Shown here: positions 28,203 to 37,158 of the stretch, piece by piece
Position numbering within the stretch: position 1 is the first letter of the stretch
Layout of the letters: each line of letters begins with the position of its first letter
Assembly (NCBI RefSeq): GCF_013343715.1
Contig: NZ_JABUNR010000010.1
Span: 62,001-126,000 of the forward strand
Reading direction: 5' to 3'
DNA: 64,000 nt
Source of the DNA: Mesobacillus harenae
GTDB taxonomy: Bacteria > Bacillota > Bacilli > Bacillales > Cytobacillaceae
Notes under the pieces: model-generated
The model's database searches: none
Seen by the model: the letters and a program-made list of their open reading frames with translations, nothing else
What the model was told of the DNA's origin: nothing
Made by a program: the position numbers and the translations under genes

Positions 28203-28853
28203 TTATTTAATCCAAAGGGTAAATAATCCCTCTGTTACACCAAGATTATACATATAATAAATTCCAAAAGCGGAGCTGATAAGACCCGTCCCTTGAAGGA
28301 GAACTTTGTTTACACTGCGGTTTTTGGAACTGACCATAAACGGAATGCCAAGGATCGTCGTAAAAGCTAGCATTCCTACTACCGTCCCTAAGCCAAATAC
28401 CAATATGTAAAGAACACCCTCCCAAACATTACTGACTGTTGTCATCGTTAATAAGATCATTGCGGCACTCCCAGCGAGCCCGTGGATAAAGCCCATGAAT
28501 ATGGATTTATTATACGGAAGAGAGTTTAGTTTAGCTGAGCCTGAACTGGTTGAACGGACCTTTTTAATTGCAGACAAACCGAAGAATACCAGCATGATGC
28601 CCACCAAAAACTCGAGTGACATCGCCCATATTTCAGGTATATCTCCCTTTAAAAGCATAATAGAAATTCCTACTAAAAATAAGGTCAATGTATGGCCAAT
28701 CCCCCAGAACACACCGATTAACGAAGACTTCCAAAGTTTATTACTCTCACCAGCAACCGTCGATACGGCTATAATGTGATCCGGTTCAATCGCATGTTTT
28801 ATCCCGAGAAAAAAACCGAAAATCAAAATAGAAAATAATCCTGCCTCTTCCAT
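28203..28853 (-). CDS. ureH: Nickel transporter-like urease accessory protein
   Basis: The 216-residue membrane protein has six predicted spans. The first holds GIKHAIEPDHIIAVST, the H-x4-DH metal motif of nickel/cobalt permeases, and GHTLTLFLVG follows in a later span; GLAGSAAMI appears near residue 130. UreH-type proteins supply nickel to urease in Geobacillus and relatives. It is the last gene of the urease operon, 66 bases after ureD, with AGGAGGTTGCCCA before the ATG. Confidence 0.92.
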   Translation of the reverse strand: MEEAGLFSILIFGFFLGIKHAIEPDHIIAVSTVAGESNKLWKSSLIGVFWGIGHTLTLFLVGISIMLLKGDIPEIWAMSLEFLVGIMLVFFGLSAIKKVRSTSSGSAKLNSLPYNKSIFMGFIHGLAGSAAMILLTMTTVSNVWEGVLYILVFGLGTVVGMLAFTTILGIPFMVSSKNRSVNKVLLQGTGLISSAFGIYYMYNLGVTEGLFTLWIK

Positions 28854-28919
28854 TGGGCAACCTCCTGTTGTAAGTTTATATTTTAAAGGAAAGAGAGTAC
28901 CCGCCTATCATTAAAGAGA

Positions 28920-29738
28920 TTAATATTTTCGCCATCTTACACTTTCCTTTCCTAGCAATTCCTTTCTGGCAAATGCATGAGCATGCTCAATCAGCTTTTC
29001 AATAGTGCCTGTATTTGAAGCAAGGATACGCACCATGAGTCCACCCTCCGGTAAGGCCGACAAGCCAAACCGCACCTCTTCAAACTTATCTGCAAGTGTC
29101 TCATACAGCGTGTCCAGGAATTCCTTGCTAGCTTTTTGGTGAAAAATAAGAAATGTTCCTACATGTGTATAATGGTCCATCTGCATCATTCCAGCCATTT
29201 CATCATCCGGCTCAAGCATCAGATGATCAAAAATGAGCAGTTTTTCCCCATTAAAAACTTTAAGCTTGGAACGAATCCAATCGTATTGAAAGAAACTTCC
29301 ATCTTCAGCCCAACCAGGTGTGATAATATCGCTGAAAAACAAGCATGATTCCTCTTCCAACTGGACTGATGTTTCCTGGATAAAGCGCGCACCTTCATAG
29401 GCAATTAATGGATCAGGGAAAAATTCCAGAACACTGCCTTTTCCTAGCCTTACGTCCATTCTTTGGTAAACTGGCTTTTTAGGTGTTCTATATACCTTTG
29501 TTGAAGACTGGGTTGTAACCGCTAACTCTGCCCCATCTTCGACAGCCAAACTCGTAATATATGTATCTCCATCTACATATCCTCCTCCAACATGAATTAG
29601 ATAAAGAGATGGTGAGTTTTCTTCCAGATAAACCGGGCGGGTCAATTTTAAAGCACCTTCATAATAACAGGACGAAATAATAGTTTTTTGGTCCTTTTTT
29701 TTAGCCTGAAGTTTAAGGACTCCTGTATAGGTCATCAT
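28920..29738 (-). CDS. ureD: Urease accessory protein UreD
   Basis: The 272-residue product has the UreD beta-rich pattern, for example [15 protein letters not shown] (about residue 47), [12 protein letters not shown] (about 74) and [15 protein letters not shown] (about 105), then [12 protein letters not shown]. UreD binds the urease apoenzyme and scaffolds UreF and UreG for nickel delivery. It overlaps the ureG stop by four bases. Being placed after ureG is usual in Bacillaceae (ureABCEFGD). Confidence 0.95.
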   Translation of the reverse strand: MMTYTGVLKLQAKKKDQKTIISSCYYEGALKLTRPVYLEENSPSLYLIHVGGGYVDGDTYITSLAVEDGAELAVTTQSSTKVYRTPKKPVYQRMDVRLGKGSVLEFFPDPLIAYEGARFIQETSVQLEEESCLFFSDIITPGWAEDGSFFQYDWIRSKLKVFNGEKLLIFDHLMLEPDDEMAGMMQMDHYTHVGTFLIFHQKASKEFLDTLYETLADKFEEVRFGLSALPEGGLMVRILASNTGTIEKLIEHAHAFARKELLGKESVRWRKY

Positions 29739-30346
29739 TCCAGTCCGATTAGCAGGGCGTTCTTCTTAATCCAGGCAACCACCTGATCTAGACCCGTTTC
29801 ATCTTTCAAGTTCGTGAATATAAATGGCTTCTCCCCTCTTGCTGCAATCGTATCCCGCTCCATAACTTCGAGGCTGGCACCAACATAGGGAGCCAAATCA
29901 ATCTTATTGATAACAAACAGATCTGATTTAATCATCCCTTGTCCGCCTTTTCGTGGAATCTTTTCTCCTTGTGCAACATCAATAATATATATCGAAAAAT
30001 CAACGAGCTCAGGGCTGAAGGTCGCAGCAAGATTATCTCCTCCGCTTTCAACGAAAATTAACTCAAGATCCGAATGCAATTCCTTTAATTCATCAATTGC
30101 AGCAAAATTCATTGAGGCATCCTCCCGAATTGCTGTATGGGGACACCCCCCTGTTTCGACTCCCATGATCCGGTCCTCAGGCAAGACCCCGTTTTTCATA
30201 AGAAACAGCGCATCTTCTTTTGTATAGATATCGTTTGTTACAACTGCCATACTTAATTCTTTTTCCATGGCCCTCGTTAACTTTTCAACTAGCATCGTTT
30301 TCCCTGCACCAACAGGGCCTCCAACTCCAATACGAATCGGTTCCAT
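29735..30346 (-). CDS. ureG: Urease accessory GTPase UreG
   Basis: The 203-residue GTPase carries the P-loop [13 protein letters not shown] (residues 7-19), the nickel-binding Cys-Pro-His in [13 protein letters not shown] (about 66-78), [17 protein letters not shown] and the guanine-specificity motif [11 protein letters not shown] hydrolysis drives nickel insertion into urease. The AGGTGAGTTTAAC region before the ATG is an acceptable ribosome site. Confidence 0.97.
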   Translation of the reverse strand: MEPIRIGVGGPVGAGKTMLVEKLTRAMEKELSMAVVTNDIYTKEDALFLMKNGVLPEDRIMGVETGGCPHTAIREDASMNFAAIDELKELHSDLELIFVESGGDNLAATFSPELVDFSIYIIDVAQGEKIPRKGGQGMIKSDLFVINKIDLAPYVGASLEVMERDTIAARGEKPFIFTNLKDETGLDQVVAWIKKNALLIGLE

Positions 30347-30372
30347 GTTAAACTCACCTTCTCCCCAAAATT

Positions 30373-31059
30373 TTAAGACATAAATAAACGTACATGCATA
30401 CGCTCATGGCGCATTTGAGCAATTTCCAGCCCTGGACTTACTGCTCCAAAATCATCTTTTATCAGCCCAACGATCATTTTCACGGCTTTATCAATATTTG
30501 GCTGAATGTCAACCATGATCCTTTGCCCATCCGTTTGTCCGAGTGGTATACCTCGAACACCATTTTGGACTAGCGAGGAAATACTGGCGAATAAGTAGGT
30601 GCCAATTGCTGTTTCCTCGGGGACTTTCAGGTGATGGGCGACCGCCGCAAATACTATTGCTGAATGGCCGCTTGCTCTTTTTTCCTTTATCGCAGTTAAG
30701 TAATCAATTAAAACAGGGGACGGATAAAGTTCGACACACAGCTTTGCCATTCGTTCGCCTATCCTTCGGTTGCCCGTTCTCGTTTCCTGAGCAAGGGTTG
30801 ACACGAATAGCAGCCGGTCTGCTTCAAGCAGGTCTCCTTCAGCCTTTCGATCCAATGCTTCATATGCTAGGCTGCAGGCTAATCCATCAGTGAAAACAAG
30901 TTGTTTTCGCAAATAAACAGTCAGAGCCTGTGCAAAACTCGCTTTATCCGTAATCAATTGTTCCTGAATATAGGTTTCAAATCCGAAAGAGTGAGAAAAT
31001 GCTCCAGATGGAAAATTCGAATCACATAACTGAAGCAAGGGAAATAAATGATTAGTCAT
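30373..31059 (-). CDS. ureF: Urease accessory protein UreF
   Basis: The product of about 228 residues starts [20 protein letters not shown], the highly conserved UreF N-terminus, and contains [15 protein letters not shown] and a closing [14 protein letters not shown] typical for the family. UreF acts as a GTPase regulator on UreG during nickel loading. I favour the ATG at 31059, which overlaps the end of ureE (ATGACTAA), over an in-frame ATG at 31071; no clear ribosome site is seen, so translational coupling is likely. Confidence 0.93.
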   Translation of the reverse strand: MTNHLFPLLQLCDSNFPSGAFSHSFGFETYIQEQLITDKASFAQALTVYLRKQLVFTDGLACSLAYEALDRKAEGDLLEADRLLFVSTLAQETRTGNRRIGERMAKLCVELYPSPVLIDYLTAIKEKRASGHSAIVFAAVAHHLKVPEETAIGTYLFASISSLVQNGVRGIPLGQTDGQRIMVDIQPNIDKAVKMIVGLIKDDFGAVSPGLEIAQMRHERMHVRLFMS

Positions 31060-31498
31060 GACTATGCCCAATATGGCGAAACGCTTTTCTTACCTTTCGA
31101 TTTTCCCGCTGATAGGGTATCTCTAGCTTTTGCAGCAGTTCTTCGACCAAATAATCATACTGTACAAGCATCTCGTCCCCTTCAAACTGTGCAGGTAAAT
31201 GACGATTCCCAAGCTGATGGGCAATGTCCCCCATTTGCCCAATCGAAGTTGGCTTGATCGTTATTAAATCATCGTCTTTAACTGAAATGACAATCATGTT
31301 TTTTTCATCCATATAAAGGACATCCCCATCTATCAGCTCGCGGTTTTCCTTTAAGCGTACTCCCAGCTCTTTCCCGTGATCTGTTACAACACGCTGGACC
31401 CTTTTCACCAAATCATCACTTTGCAAATATACGCGCTCGACGTGCGGAGCTCTTTTCGATAGTGAAGCAATATTTCCAACTATTTTTTCTATAATCAA
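31052..31498 (-). CDS. ureE: Urease accessory protein UreE
   Basis: The product of about 148 residues aligns with UreE from the start ([12 protein letters not shown]), with [14 protein letters not shown] and the metal-bridging histidine in [13 protein letters not shown] (about residue 100), and ends GHSHD, a short His tail that can bind nickel. UreE delivers nickel to the UreDFG-urease complex. I chose a TTG at 31498 because GAGGTG lies seven bases upstream and family members begin there; longer in-frame extensions reach into ureC. Confidence 0.92.
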   Translation of the reverse strand: MIIEKIVGNIASLSKRAPHVERVYLQSDDLVKRVQRVVTDHGKELGVRLKENRELIDGDVLYMDEKNMIVISVKDDDLITIKPTSIGQMGDIAHQLGNRHLPAQFEGDEMLVQYDYLVEELLQKLEIPYQRENRKVRKAFRHIGHSHD

Positions 31499-31508
31499 TT
31501 TTTTCACC

Positions 31509-33218
31509 TCAGAATAAAAAATATCTTTGTGCCATAGGGAGCACTTCAGCCGGCTCACACGTGATCAGTTCACCATCTACCTCTACTTCATATGTTTGCG
31601 GATCAACCTCAATAACCGGTGTTTCTCCATTAAAAATCATGTCTTTCTTTGTAATCGTTCTTGTTCCTGACACAGTTTTCACTAATTTGTTGAGCCCTAG
31701 ATCTATATGGACGCCTTTTTCGTAGGCTGCTTTCGAAATAAAGGTAATGCTAGTTTTGTATTTGGCCTTCCCAAAGGATGCAAACATGGGACGGTATAAA
31801 ACAGGCTGTGGAGTTGGAATGCTGGCATTCGGATCCCCCATTAGACTATGGGCAATCATGCCTCCTTTTAAAATTAGTTCAGGCTTGACTCCGAAAAAGG
31901 CCGGGTCCCAAACCACTAAATCTGCAAATTTCCCAACCTCGATTGAACCAACATGCTCGGAAATACCATGGACAATCGCGGGATTAATTGTATATTTAGC
32001 AATATAGCGTTTCACACGAAAATTATCTCCTACGCCTTGATCTTCTTTCAGCTTTCCTCTTTGCTTTTTCATCTTATCGGCCGTTTGCCATGTACGAGTA
32101 ATCACTTCTCCAACACGGCCCATTGCCTGCGAATCAGAGGAAATCATACTAAAAACCCCTAAATCATGTAAAATATCCTCCGCTGCTATCGTTTCCTTAC
32201 GAATTCTCGAATCAGCAAATGCGATATCTTCAGGAACACTCGGATCAAGGTGATGGCACACCATTAACATATCTAAATGTTCTTCTAGTGTATTAATCGT
32301 GTACGGGCGGGTCGGATTGGTGGAAGACGGCAGAATGTTCTGGAAGCTCGCTGCTTTGATAATATCCGGTGCATGCCCTCCGCCTGCTCCTTCTGTATGG
32401 TATGTATGGATGACGCGCCCATTAATGGCAGTGAGGGTTTCCTCCAAAAATCCTCCTTCATTAAGGGTGTCAGTATGAATCGCTACCTGGACATCATACT
32501 CATCGGCCACCTTTAGGCTTGTATCAATTGCTGAAGCAGTGGTTCCCCAATCCTCATGAAGCTTCAAACCAATTGCGCCCGCTTCGATTTGTTCCTTTAA
32601 CGCCGATTCACTGGACGAATTCCCTTTTCCCAAAAAGCCTAAATTCATAGGAAACTCTTCAGCAGATTCAAGCATCCGGTGAATATTCCATTCTCCTGGT
32701 GTACAGGTGGTTGCCTTCGTGCCAGTAGTAGGGCCGGTTCCACCTCCGAGCATGGTGGTTATTCCAGACGATAAAGCCGTTTCTATTTGCTGAACAGCAA
32801 TAAAATGAATATGAGCATCAATTCCGCCTGCCGTTACGATCATACCTTCAGCCGCAATAACTTCTGTTGAAGCTCCGACCACAATTGTAATATTATCCAT
32901 AAGCAAAGGGTTTCCAGCCTTGCCAATAGCAGCAACCAAACCGTCTTTGACACCAATATCCGCTTTATAAATTCCTGTATAATCCACAATAATAGCATTT
33001 GTTAAAACTAGGTCTACAGCTTCATCTCGGCCAGCCAGGGGATGCTGCCCCATTCCATCGCGAATTACCTTACCGCCGCCAAACTTTACTTCATCACCGT
33101 AGGTTGTATAGTCTTTTTCAATTTCAATAAATAGCTCTGTATCCGCCAGGCGGACTGCATCTCCTGTCGTTGGACCGAACATGTCAGCGTACTGCTTTCG
33201 AGGCATATGAAAGCTCAA
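31509..33218 (-). CDS. ureC: Urease alpha subunit
   Basis: The 569-residue product is the catalytic subunit. Nickel ligands are visible in GIDAHIHF, the carbamylated lysine in [29 protein letters not shown] and the aspartate in [11 protein letters not shown]. The mobile flap [13 protein letters not shown] with its catalytic histidine is intact, and the end is the conserved MAQRYFLF. It hydrolyses urea to ammonia and carbamate. The start is a TTG with GGAGGAGAGC upstream; an ATG four codons on is possible. Confidence 0.97.
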   Translation of the reverse strand: MSFHMPRKQYADMFGPTTGDAVRLADTELFIEIEKDYTTYGDEVKFGGGKVIRDGMGQHPLAGRDEAVDLVLTNAIIVDYTGIYKADIGVKDGLVAAIGKAGNPLLMDNITIVVGASTEVIAAEGMIVTAGGIDAHIHFIAVQQIETALSSGITTMLGGGTGPTTGTKATTCTPGEWNIHRMLESAEEFPMNLGFLGKGNSSSESALKEQIEAGAIGLKLHEDWGTTASAIDTSLKVADEYDVQVAIHTDTLNEGGFLEETLTAINGRVIHTYHTEGAGGGHAPDIIKAASFQNILPSSTNPTRPYTINTLEEHLDMLMVCHHLDPSVPEDIAFADSRIRKETIAAEDILHDLGVFSMISSDSQAMGRVGEVITRTWQTADKMKKQRGKLKEDQGVGDNFRVKRYIAKYTINPAIVHGISEHVGSIEVGKFADLVVWDPAFFGVKPELILKGGMIAHSLMGDPNASIPTPQPVLYRPMFASFGKAKYKTSITFISKAAYEKGVHIDLGLNKLVKTVSGTRTITKKDMIFNGETPVIEVDPQTYEVEVDGELITCEPAEVLPMAQRYFLF

Positions 33219-33539
33219 TTAGCTCTCCTCCTTTACTGCGGAACCATTCGTTAAATTATTTAAGCCAAAGATTCTTCGTTCACCTGAAAAAGGGGTGAGC
33301 TCTACTTCCTTTTCATCTCCTGGCTCAAACCGGACTGCTGTTCCTGCCGGTATACTTAAATGCAGACCAAATGCTTCGGCCCGGTCAAACTTCAGCGATT
33401 TGTTTACCTCAAAAAAATGAAAGTGTGAACCAATCTGAACAGGGCGATCACCGACATTTAATACTTTGATCATGAAGGTTTGCTTACTTTCATTGCATAA
33501 GATCGGGTCTTTTTTTAATATGTATTCTCCGGGTATCAT
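33219..33539 (-). CDS. ureB: Urease beta subunit
   Basis: The 106-residue product shows the conserved UreB core [21 protein letters not shown] and then [21 protein letters not shown], ending in [12 protein letters not shown]. It forms the trimer of urease with UreA and UreC. AAAAGGAGGGGAAA lies before the ATG, and its stop directly abuts the ureC start. Confidence 0.97.
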   Translation of the reverse strand: MIPGEYILKKDPILCNESKQTFMIKVLNVGDRPVQIGSHFHFFEVNKSLKFDRAEAFGLHLSIPAGTAVRFEPGDEKEVELTPFSGERRIFGLNNLTNGSAVKEES

Positions 33540-33554
33540 TGCTTTCCCCTCCTT

Positions 33555-33863
33555 TTATCGAATTGGATCGTGCACGGTTACTAGTTTCGTCCCATCCGGA
33601 AAAGTTGCTTCAACCTGAATGTCAGGAATCATCTCTGCTACACCCTCCATGACATCCTCTCTTGCAAGAATGGTTGTACCGTACTGCATTAATTGCGCAA
33701 CGGTTCTCCCATCACGGGCTCCTTCAAGCACTTCATATGTGATAATGGCAATTGCTTCAGGATAGTTTAGCTTTAACCCCCGGCTCTGCCGCCTACGGGC
33801 AAGATCAGCCGCCACCACAACAAGGAGCTTTTCTGTTTCTCGGGAAGTTAGTTTCATTTTCAA
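33555..33863 (-). CDS. ureA: Urease gamma subunit
   Basis: The product of about 100 residues has [47 protein letters not shown] and ends [14 protein letters not shown], all diagnostic of UreA. It is the first gene of the urease operon. A TTG at 33863 has GGGGGATGAA upstream; the ATG two codons later (33857) aligns better with other UreA proteins and cannot be excluded. Confidence 0.96.
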   Translation of the reverse strand: MKMKLTSRETEKLLVVVAADLARRRQSRGLKLNYPEAIAIITYEVLEGARDGRTVAQLMQYGTTILAREDVMEGVAEMIPDIQVEATFPDGTKLVTVHDPIR

Positions 33864-33936
33864 TTCATCCCCCTTTCATGAAAATGCAATAGCGTAATTA
33901 AACCATACACCTTACGTAAGTAATCTTAACTACTCA

Positions 33937-33989
33937 TGTTATAAAACCTAACATATAAATAAAATACCATTTATTTTACGGTTTGACAA
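33937..33989 (-). promoter_or_regulatory. Urease promoter with a TnrA/GlnR box at the start site
   Basis: On the minus strand TTGTCA (33984-33989) and TATTTT (33961-33966) are 17 bases apart. Just after them, TGTTAGGTTTTATAACA (33937-33953) matches 12 of 13 fixed positions of the TnrA/GlnR consensus. A box over or just after the start point is the repressing arrangement, matching the known GlnR/TnrA control of ureABC in B. subtilis. Confidence 0.72.
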
Positions 33990-34020
33990 TACGGTATTTT
34001 CAGAAAAATCAACCATCAAT

Positions 34021-34048
34021 AAAAAAGCTGCCCTTATTGAAGGCAGCT
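34021..34048 (-). terminator. Terminator after the Cys-rich protein gene
   Basis: AGCTGCC pairs with GGCAGCT around a short loop, and on the minus strand a TTTTTT run follows. It lies about 50 bases beyond the stop at 34099 and keeps that transcript out of the urease promoter. Confidence 0.85.
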
Positions 34049-34098
34049 GCGATTGTTTAGGATAGGGATGTAAGCCCTTCCATTTTTTAAAAATCTCT

Positions 34099-34539
34099 CT
34101 ATAGCTTTTCCATCACAAATTTATGATGCAGCTGTCTTTCTAATTTTTCTAAATTGCCTCCGTCTGCTACAAAAGCTTTAAGATTTTCAGCCATTAGCAA
34201 ACCAGATTGTTTATCCACATGCTTGACGTTTAGCAGCCGTATGATTTTCACAATGTCTGGAGTCACATCTCCGCGGTGCAATTTACCCGGTATTTTCTTC
34301 CATAATTTTTCCCACTCATCTAAAACTTCAATCTCTGCAAAGTATTGCTTTTGTAAACCGCATAACCAGCCAACACATGATGTATTGCGCTTTTGACAGC
34401 CTTCATTTTCGCTTAAAAACTTACATCCCTGGCAGCATGTGTTTCCACTGTTAATACATACTGTGCAAATTTCATTCGCCCCAACTTCCTCAAACACTTT
34501 CAAGCCATACTCGATAAGCTCGTTCTTTTCTATTTCCAT
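34099..34539 (-). CDS. Small cysteine-rich protein, function unknown
   Basis: I do not recognise this 146-residue protein. Its N-terminal half holds nine cysteines: CTVC near residue 25, CCQGC near 36, then Cys48, Cys55 and Cys60 in GCQKRNTSCVGWLCG, which looks like a zinc or iron-sulfur cluster site. The C-terminal half is helical and charged without cysteine. There is no signal peptide or membrane segment. The ribosome site is weak (GTGGGCGATC). It stands between the urease operon and the BsuPI lipoprotein gene and ends at a good terminator, so it is probably monocistronic. Confidence 0.7.
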   Translation of the reverse strand: MEIEKNELIEYGLKVFEEVGANEICTVCINSGNTCCQGCKFLSENEGCQKRNTSCVGWLCGLQKQYFAEIEVLDEWEKLWKKIPGKLHRGDVTPDIVKIIRLLNVKHVDKQSGLLMAENLKAFVADGGNLEKLERQLHHKFVMEKL

Positions 34540-34865
34540 GCTTATGATCGCCCACTTTATAGGTTTATGAAAGATAATAGGGGTATCCTTCCCTTATAGC
34601 TGCATTTTCACTATTAATGGCCTCAATATAGAATGAAAATAAATACCGTAACAAAGTCAGCAGTAATCTGACTTTGCTCCGGTTTAATTCCACACAGCCA
34701 GTGTTAGAAGAGGGGTGCTTTGGAAAGTCAAACGAGTGGCTAGAGACTTTTATAAGATTGTCTCTAACATGACATGCCCGCTATTATTGTATTCCTTTTC
34801 CATTTTGAATTTTAAACAGCCGCGGTTAAGAGGAAGAATCAGTTGCCAAAAGACAAAATTGAGCT
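34540..34865. other. Intergenic region with two hairpins
   Basis: No gene is seen. A strong hairpin (CAAAGTCAG with CTGACTTTG, extended by ACCG/CGGT) lies at 34645-34683 with only a weak T-rich tail on the minus strand, and a second (TAGAGAC with GTCTCTA) lies at 34739-34767. Either could end the leftward lipoprotein transcript. Confidence 0.4.
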
Positions 34866-35555
34866 TTATTTACCTTCTTCATCCAGAAACTTTTCAATCG
34901 TTTTTTGTTGGCCATTTTCCGTAAAAATAAAGGTGACAGCTTCGCCATCATGTAATGATTGAACCTGCTGTATGGCTTCATCGCTAAGCTGAAACGCTGA
35001 CTTTGTATGATCCATACTGATTTCGACAGTATGAGGATCCATTTGGCCGACTAGCAGACCTGTCCCTTTTGAAACCTGTGAGTTTTCGATAATTATGTCC
35101 ATCAAGACCCGAGTATCCTCTTTATTAGCTGTTAAGAAAACCTCAATTACATAACGTCCATTAGGAAGGTCATTTATTCTGAACTCATTTTGCAATTCTT
35201 CATCTACCTCTATTTTCAATTCCTGAATAGCTTGTTTGGATAACACTTCATCGGAAAATTGTTTTACTTTGTTTCCAGCTTCATCGTATAAAATATAGTC
35301 GGCTTGTAATCCATTTGAAAAGGTAAGTTCCTGTATTTCACCTGATGTATTTTTAACTTTGTAGGTAATGACCGTGACACCATTGTCTTCCTTTGTTTCA
35401 ATGGTTGTATGAAATATTGTTGCAAGTTCTTCTTTTTGAGGGGTTTCTGCACTTGCTTCTTGTGGGCTGACATTAGGATTGCTTCCTCCGCACCCAGCTA
35501 AAAGCCCAATTAGTAAAAATGAACTCATCATATAAAACATTTTTTTAGTGGCCAT
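34866..35555 (-). CDS. Lipoprotein with BsuPI (intracellular proteinase inhibitor-like) domain
   Basis: The 229-residue product has a lipoprotein signal peptide with lipobox LLAGC at about residue 22, followed by a Ser/Glu-rich linker. A BsuPI-type immunoglobulin-like domain spans about residues 55-140 (ITYKVKNTSGEIQELTFSNG, then YILYDEAGNKVKQFS). The C-terminal part, with KGTGLLVGQMDPHTVEI, is a second small beta-domain of unknown type. The original BsuPI inhibits the intracellular protease IspA; surface-anchored members are of unknown role. AAAGGGGATAAG precedes the ATG. Confidence 0.85.
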   Translation of the reverse strand: MATKKMFYMMSSFLLIGLLAGCGGSNPNVSPQEASAETPQKEELATIFHTTIETKEDNGVTVITYKVKNTSGEIQELTFSNGLQADYILYDEAGNKVKQFSDEVLSKQAIQELKIEVDEELQNEFRINDLPNGRYVIEVFLTANKEDTRVLMDIIIENSQVSKGTGLLVGQMDPHTVEISMDHTKSAFQLSDEAIQQVQSLHDGEAVTFIFTENGQQKTIEKFLDEEGK

Positions 35556-35660
35556 TATCTTATCCCCTTTAATTATTTTATCGTTTCAGCATTATAGTCG
35601 TATAAATGGAGTTTAAAGTTACATTACCAAGAGAAACTTTAAATAGTTAGTTTTCACAGC

Positions 35661-35701
35661 AAAAAAAATGCCTGAACCCGCTTTAAAGGGATCAGACACT
35701 T
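35661..35701 (-). terminator. Terminator of the Gly/Tyr-rich small protein gene
   Basis: On the minus strand GTGTCTGATCCC pairs imperfectly with GGGTTCAGGCA and a run of eight T follows, 16 bases past the stop at 35717. Confidence 0.8.
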
Positions 35702-35716
35702 TAGATTGTAACTGAA

Positions 35717-36019
35717 TTACCACCAGAAGAACGGAAGGAATGCCAGTGATGTGATTAAACCTATGGCGATTCCCCCAACAAAGCCACTCCCAAAGCCGTA
35801 ACCTGGACCATAGTACCCTCCGTAGCCAAAACCGCCATAGTTCGGCCTCCCGCCAATAGGCCGGAGATAGACTTTACCACGTGTTACTCTATCAATAATC
35901 CCTATATGGGTTCTCCCATCTCTCGTGCGAATGCGTACACTTCTTCCGATCCCGCTTTTGCACATATTATAGTATTGATTTGCAGCCAATTTCTTCACCT
36001 CCACCCATTGCTGTTCCAT
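35717..36019 (-). CDS. Small protein: Sm-like beta segment plus Gly/Tyr-rich membrane tail
   Basis: The 100-residue product has three parts. Residues about 1-20 are helical. Residues about 25-55 (IGRSVRIRTRDGRTHIGIID, then RGKVYLRPIG) form short strands like a small Sm/SH3-type barrel. Residues about 57-80 are a Gly/Tyr-rich run, and the end (GGIAIGLITSLAFLPFFWW) is a membrane segment. I do not know its function; similar Bacillus proteins are spore-coat or envelope candidates. The ribosome site is weak. The gene is followed by a clear terminator. Confidence 0.65.
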   Translation of the reverse strand: MEQQWVEVKKLAANQYYNMCKSGIGRSVRIRTRDGRTHIGIIDRVTRGKVYLRPIGGRPNYGGFGYGGYYGPGYGFGSGFVGGIAIGLITSLAFLPFFWW

Positions 36020-36190
36020 ACCATCATATGAAAGATTTTATGAGCCGAAATGGACAAACGTGTAGGGCCTAAGCGGAAATCTATAAATGATCTATGTTTG
36101 TGTATAATTTTAGTCACTTTGATAGTTGTTTTGAATTCCTTATGATAGGTCATTGTTTTCATTTATATGTAATTTGGGTATAATGAACCT

Positions 36191-36335
36191 ATAGAACCAC
36201 GTATAATAAAAAAGACCGCCGGTGCTGGTAACACCGAACGGTCGATGCAATACAAGGTTCCCTTCAAGGGGATCAGCATAAAAGCAGAAATAATCCACCT
36301 TTTGCCGGTTAGCTCAAGGGTGGATTATTTTTTTT
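36191..36335 (+). ncRNA. Antisense RNA, probable type I antitoxin
   Basis: A promoter, TTTTCA (36156-36161), 17 bases, TATAAT (36179-36184), predicts a start near 36191. A terminator with stem AATAATCCACC/GGTGGATTATT and eight T ends at about 36335. The RNA of about 145 bases is complementary to the 3' end of the toxin mRNA and to its last few codons, the same arrangement as RatA and txpA in B. subtilis. Ends are inferred from these signals. Confidence 0.7.
36206..36243 (-). terminator. Terminator of the toxin mRNA
   Basis: On the minus strand a stem, GACCG(TTC)GGTG with CACC(GGC)GGTC, is followed by TTTTTTATTAT. It ends the toxin transcript about 80 bases past the toxin stop codon, inside the antisense RNA region. 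Confidence 0.8.
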
Positions 36336-36408
36336 GGTTAAATGACAAAATTGATACGATTAAGCTTGCAAAAGCACATGCAAACATTAGCGTTTCAAAT
36401 ACCGTCAC
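36325..36408 (-). CDS. Holin-like type I toxin peptide (27 residues)
   Basis: The frame reads from a GTG at 36408 to TAA at 36325. The peptide begins (M)TVFETLMFACAFASLIV and ends SFNQKK: a short N-terminal acidic part, one membrane helix and a basic tail. This is the pattern of the small holin-like toxins (Hol_Tox; txpA/bsr-like) that depolarise the membrane. AAGGGGGTGATGC just upstream is the strong ribosome site typical for the family. It is too short for standard gene callers. The overlapping antisense RNA and the terminators support a working type I module. Confidence 0.8.
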   Translation of the reverse strand: MTVFETLMFACAFASLIVSILSFNQKK

Positions 36409-36472
36409 AGCATCACCCCCTTTCATGGGGTAATGCTGACCACCCTTGAGATTCCTATACTATTGCTGCTTA

Positions 36473-36502
36473 ATTATACCACATTTAACAGAACGTACGC
36501 TC
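36473..36502 (-). promoter_or_regulatory. Promoter of the toxin mRNA, with a weak LexA-like palindrome
   Basis: TGGTATAAT on the minus strand gives an extended -10 (TATAAT at 36473-36478), with a start near 36466 and a leader of about 55 bases. At the -35 position is GAACGTACGCTC (36491-36502), about seven of ten matches to the LexA consensus, a weak match. Confidence 0.55.
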
Positions 36503-36588
36503 TATAAACAGGTTCCCTTTAAATCCTGTTAATAACTCTCCAACGAAAATTTTTTTCTTAAGAACAATCCAGGAAAGTCCCAACCCTG

Positions 36589-37158
36589 CTAGTTTCTCCT
36601 TGGAATCACCGGCTGCTCAATTCCGTATCTCTCTCGAAAAGTGTGACTCAAAAGTACAAGCGACTCAGCCAAGTCCTTTAGTCTTCTAAGAATGTCTTGG
36701 TCGGTTATCTCCCCATTTGTAAAATGGTCATTATGGGCGTAAACCCCGCCGGGCACAACAGGAGATCGAAAATAACTCGCCAGTGGATGGAGCTGATGCT
36801 CAATCGCCAGATAATGATGGTACGTGCCCCCAGTAGCGATAAAACCGATGGCTTTCCCTTTTAGACTATCGTTCGGGATTAGATCAAAAACATTTTTCAG
36901 AGCACCTGTAAGTGATCCTCTATAAATCGGTGTTCCGATGATAAATGCATCAGCATTTATCACTTTTTCAATGACAGCTTTTGTATCTCCCCCATAGCTC
37001 AAAGGATCCCTGCCATCACAAAACTGCAAATCATAATCTGCGAGATTGATTACTTCAACATCAGCGTTCGTTGCTTCCTCTAAAAATTGAGCAGCTTTCT
37101 TTACCGCTGTATACGTTTTGGACCCTGACAGACTGCCTGAAATAGCCAGTACCTTCAT
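36589..37158 (-). CDS. NADPH-dependent FMN reductase (SsuE/MsuE-like)
   Basis: The 189-residue product has a flavodoxin-like fold: LAISGSLSGSKTYTAV at the start (flavin phosphate loop), IIGTPIYRGSLTGALKNVFD near residue 75 and FIATGGTYHHYLAIEHQLHP near 105. It supplies reduced FMN to the flavin monooxygenase encoded just upstream; the two genes overlap by four bases (ATGA), typical for two-component sulfonate/sulfone monooxygenases. No second promoter is seen, so it is under the S-box too. Confidence 0.9.
   Translation of the reverse strand: MKVLAISGSLSGSKTYTAVKKAAQFLEEATNADVEVINLADYDLQFCDGRDPLSYGGDTKAVIEKVINADAFIIGTPIYRGSLTGALKNVFDLIPNDSLKGKAIGFIATGGTYHHYLAIEHQLHPLASYFRSPVVPGGVYAHNDHFTNGEITDQDILRRLKDLAESLVLLSHTFRERYGIEQPVIPRRN

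Noticed and set aside
33959..34000. Nickel (NikR-type) operator in the urease promoter
   Set aside because: The inverted AAAATACC/GGTATTTT repeat is only loosely spaced and is explained by the -10 and -35 region; Bacillus NikR is not established.
36245..36433. 62-codon plus-strand frame opposite the toxin
   Set aside because: It lies in the antisense RNA and its terminator; the toxin peptide on the other strand is the known family.
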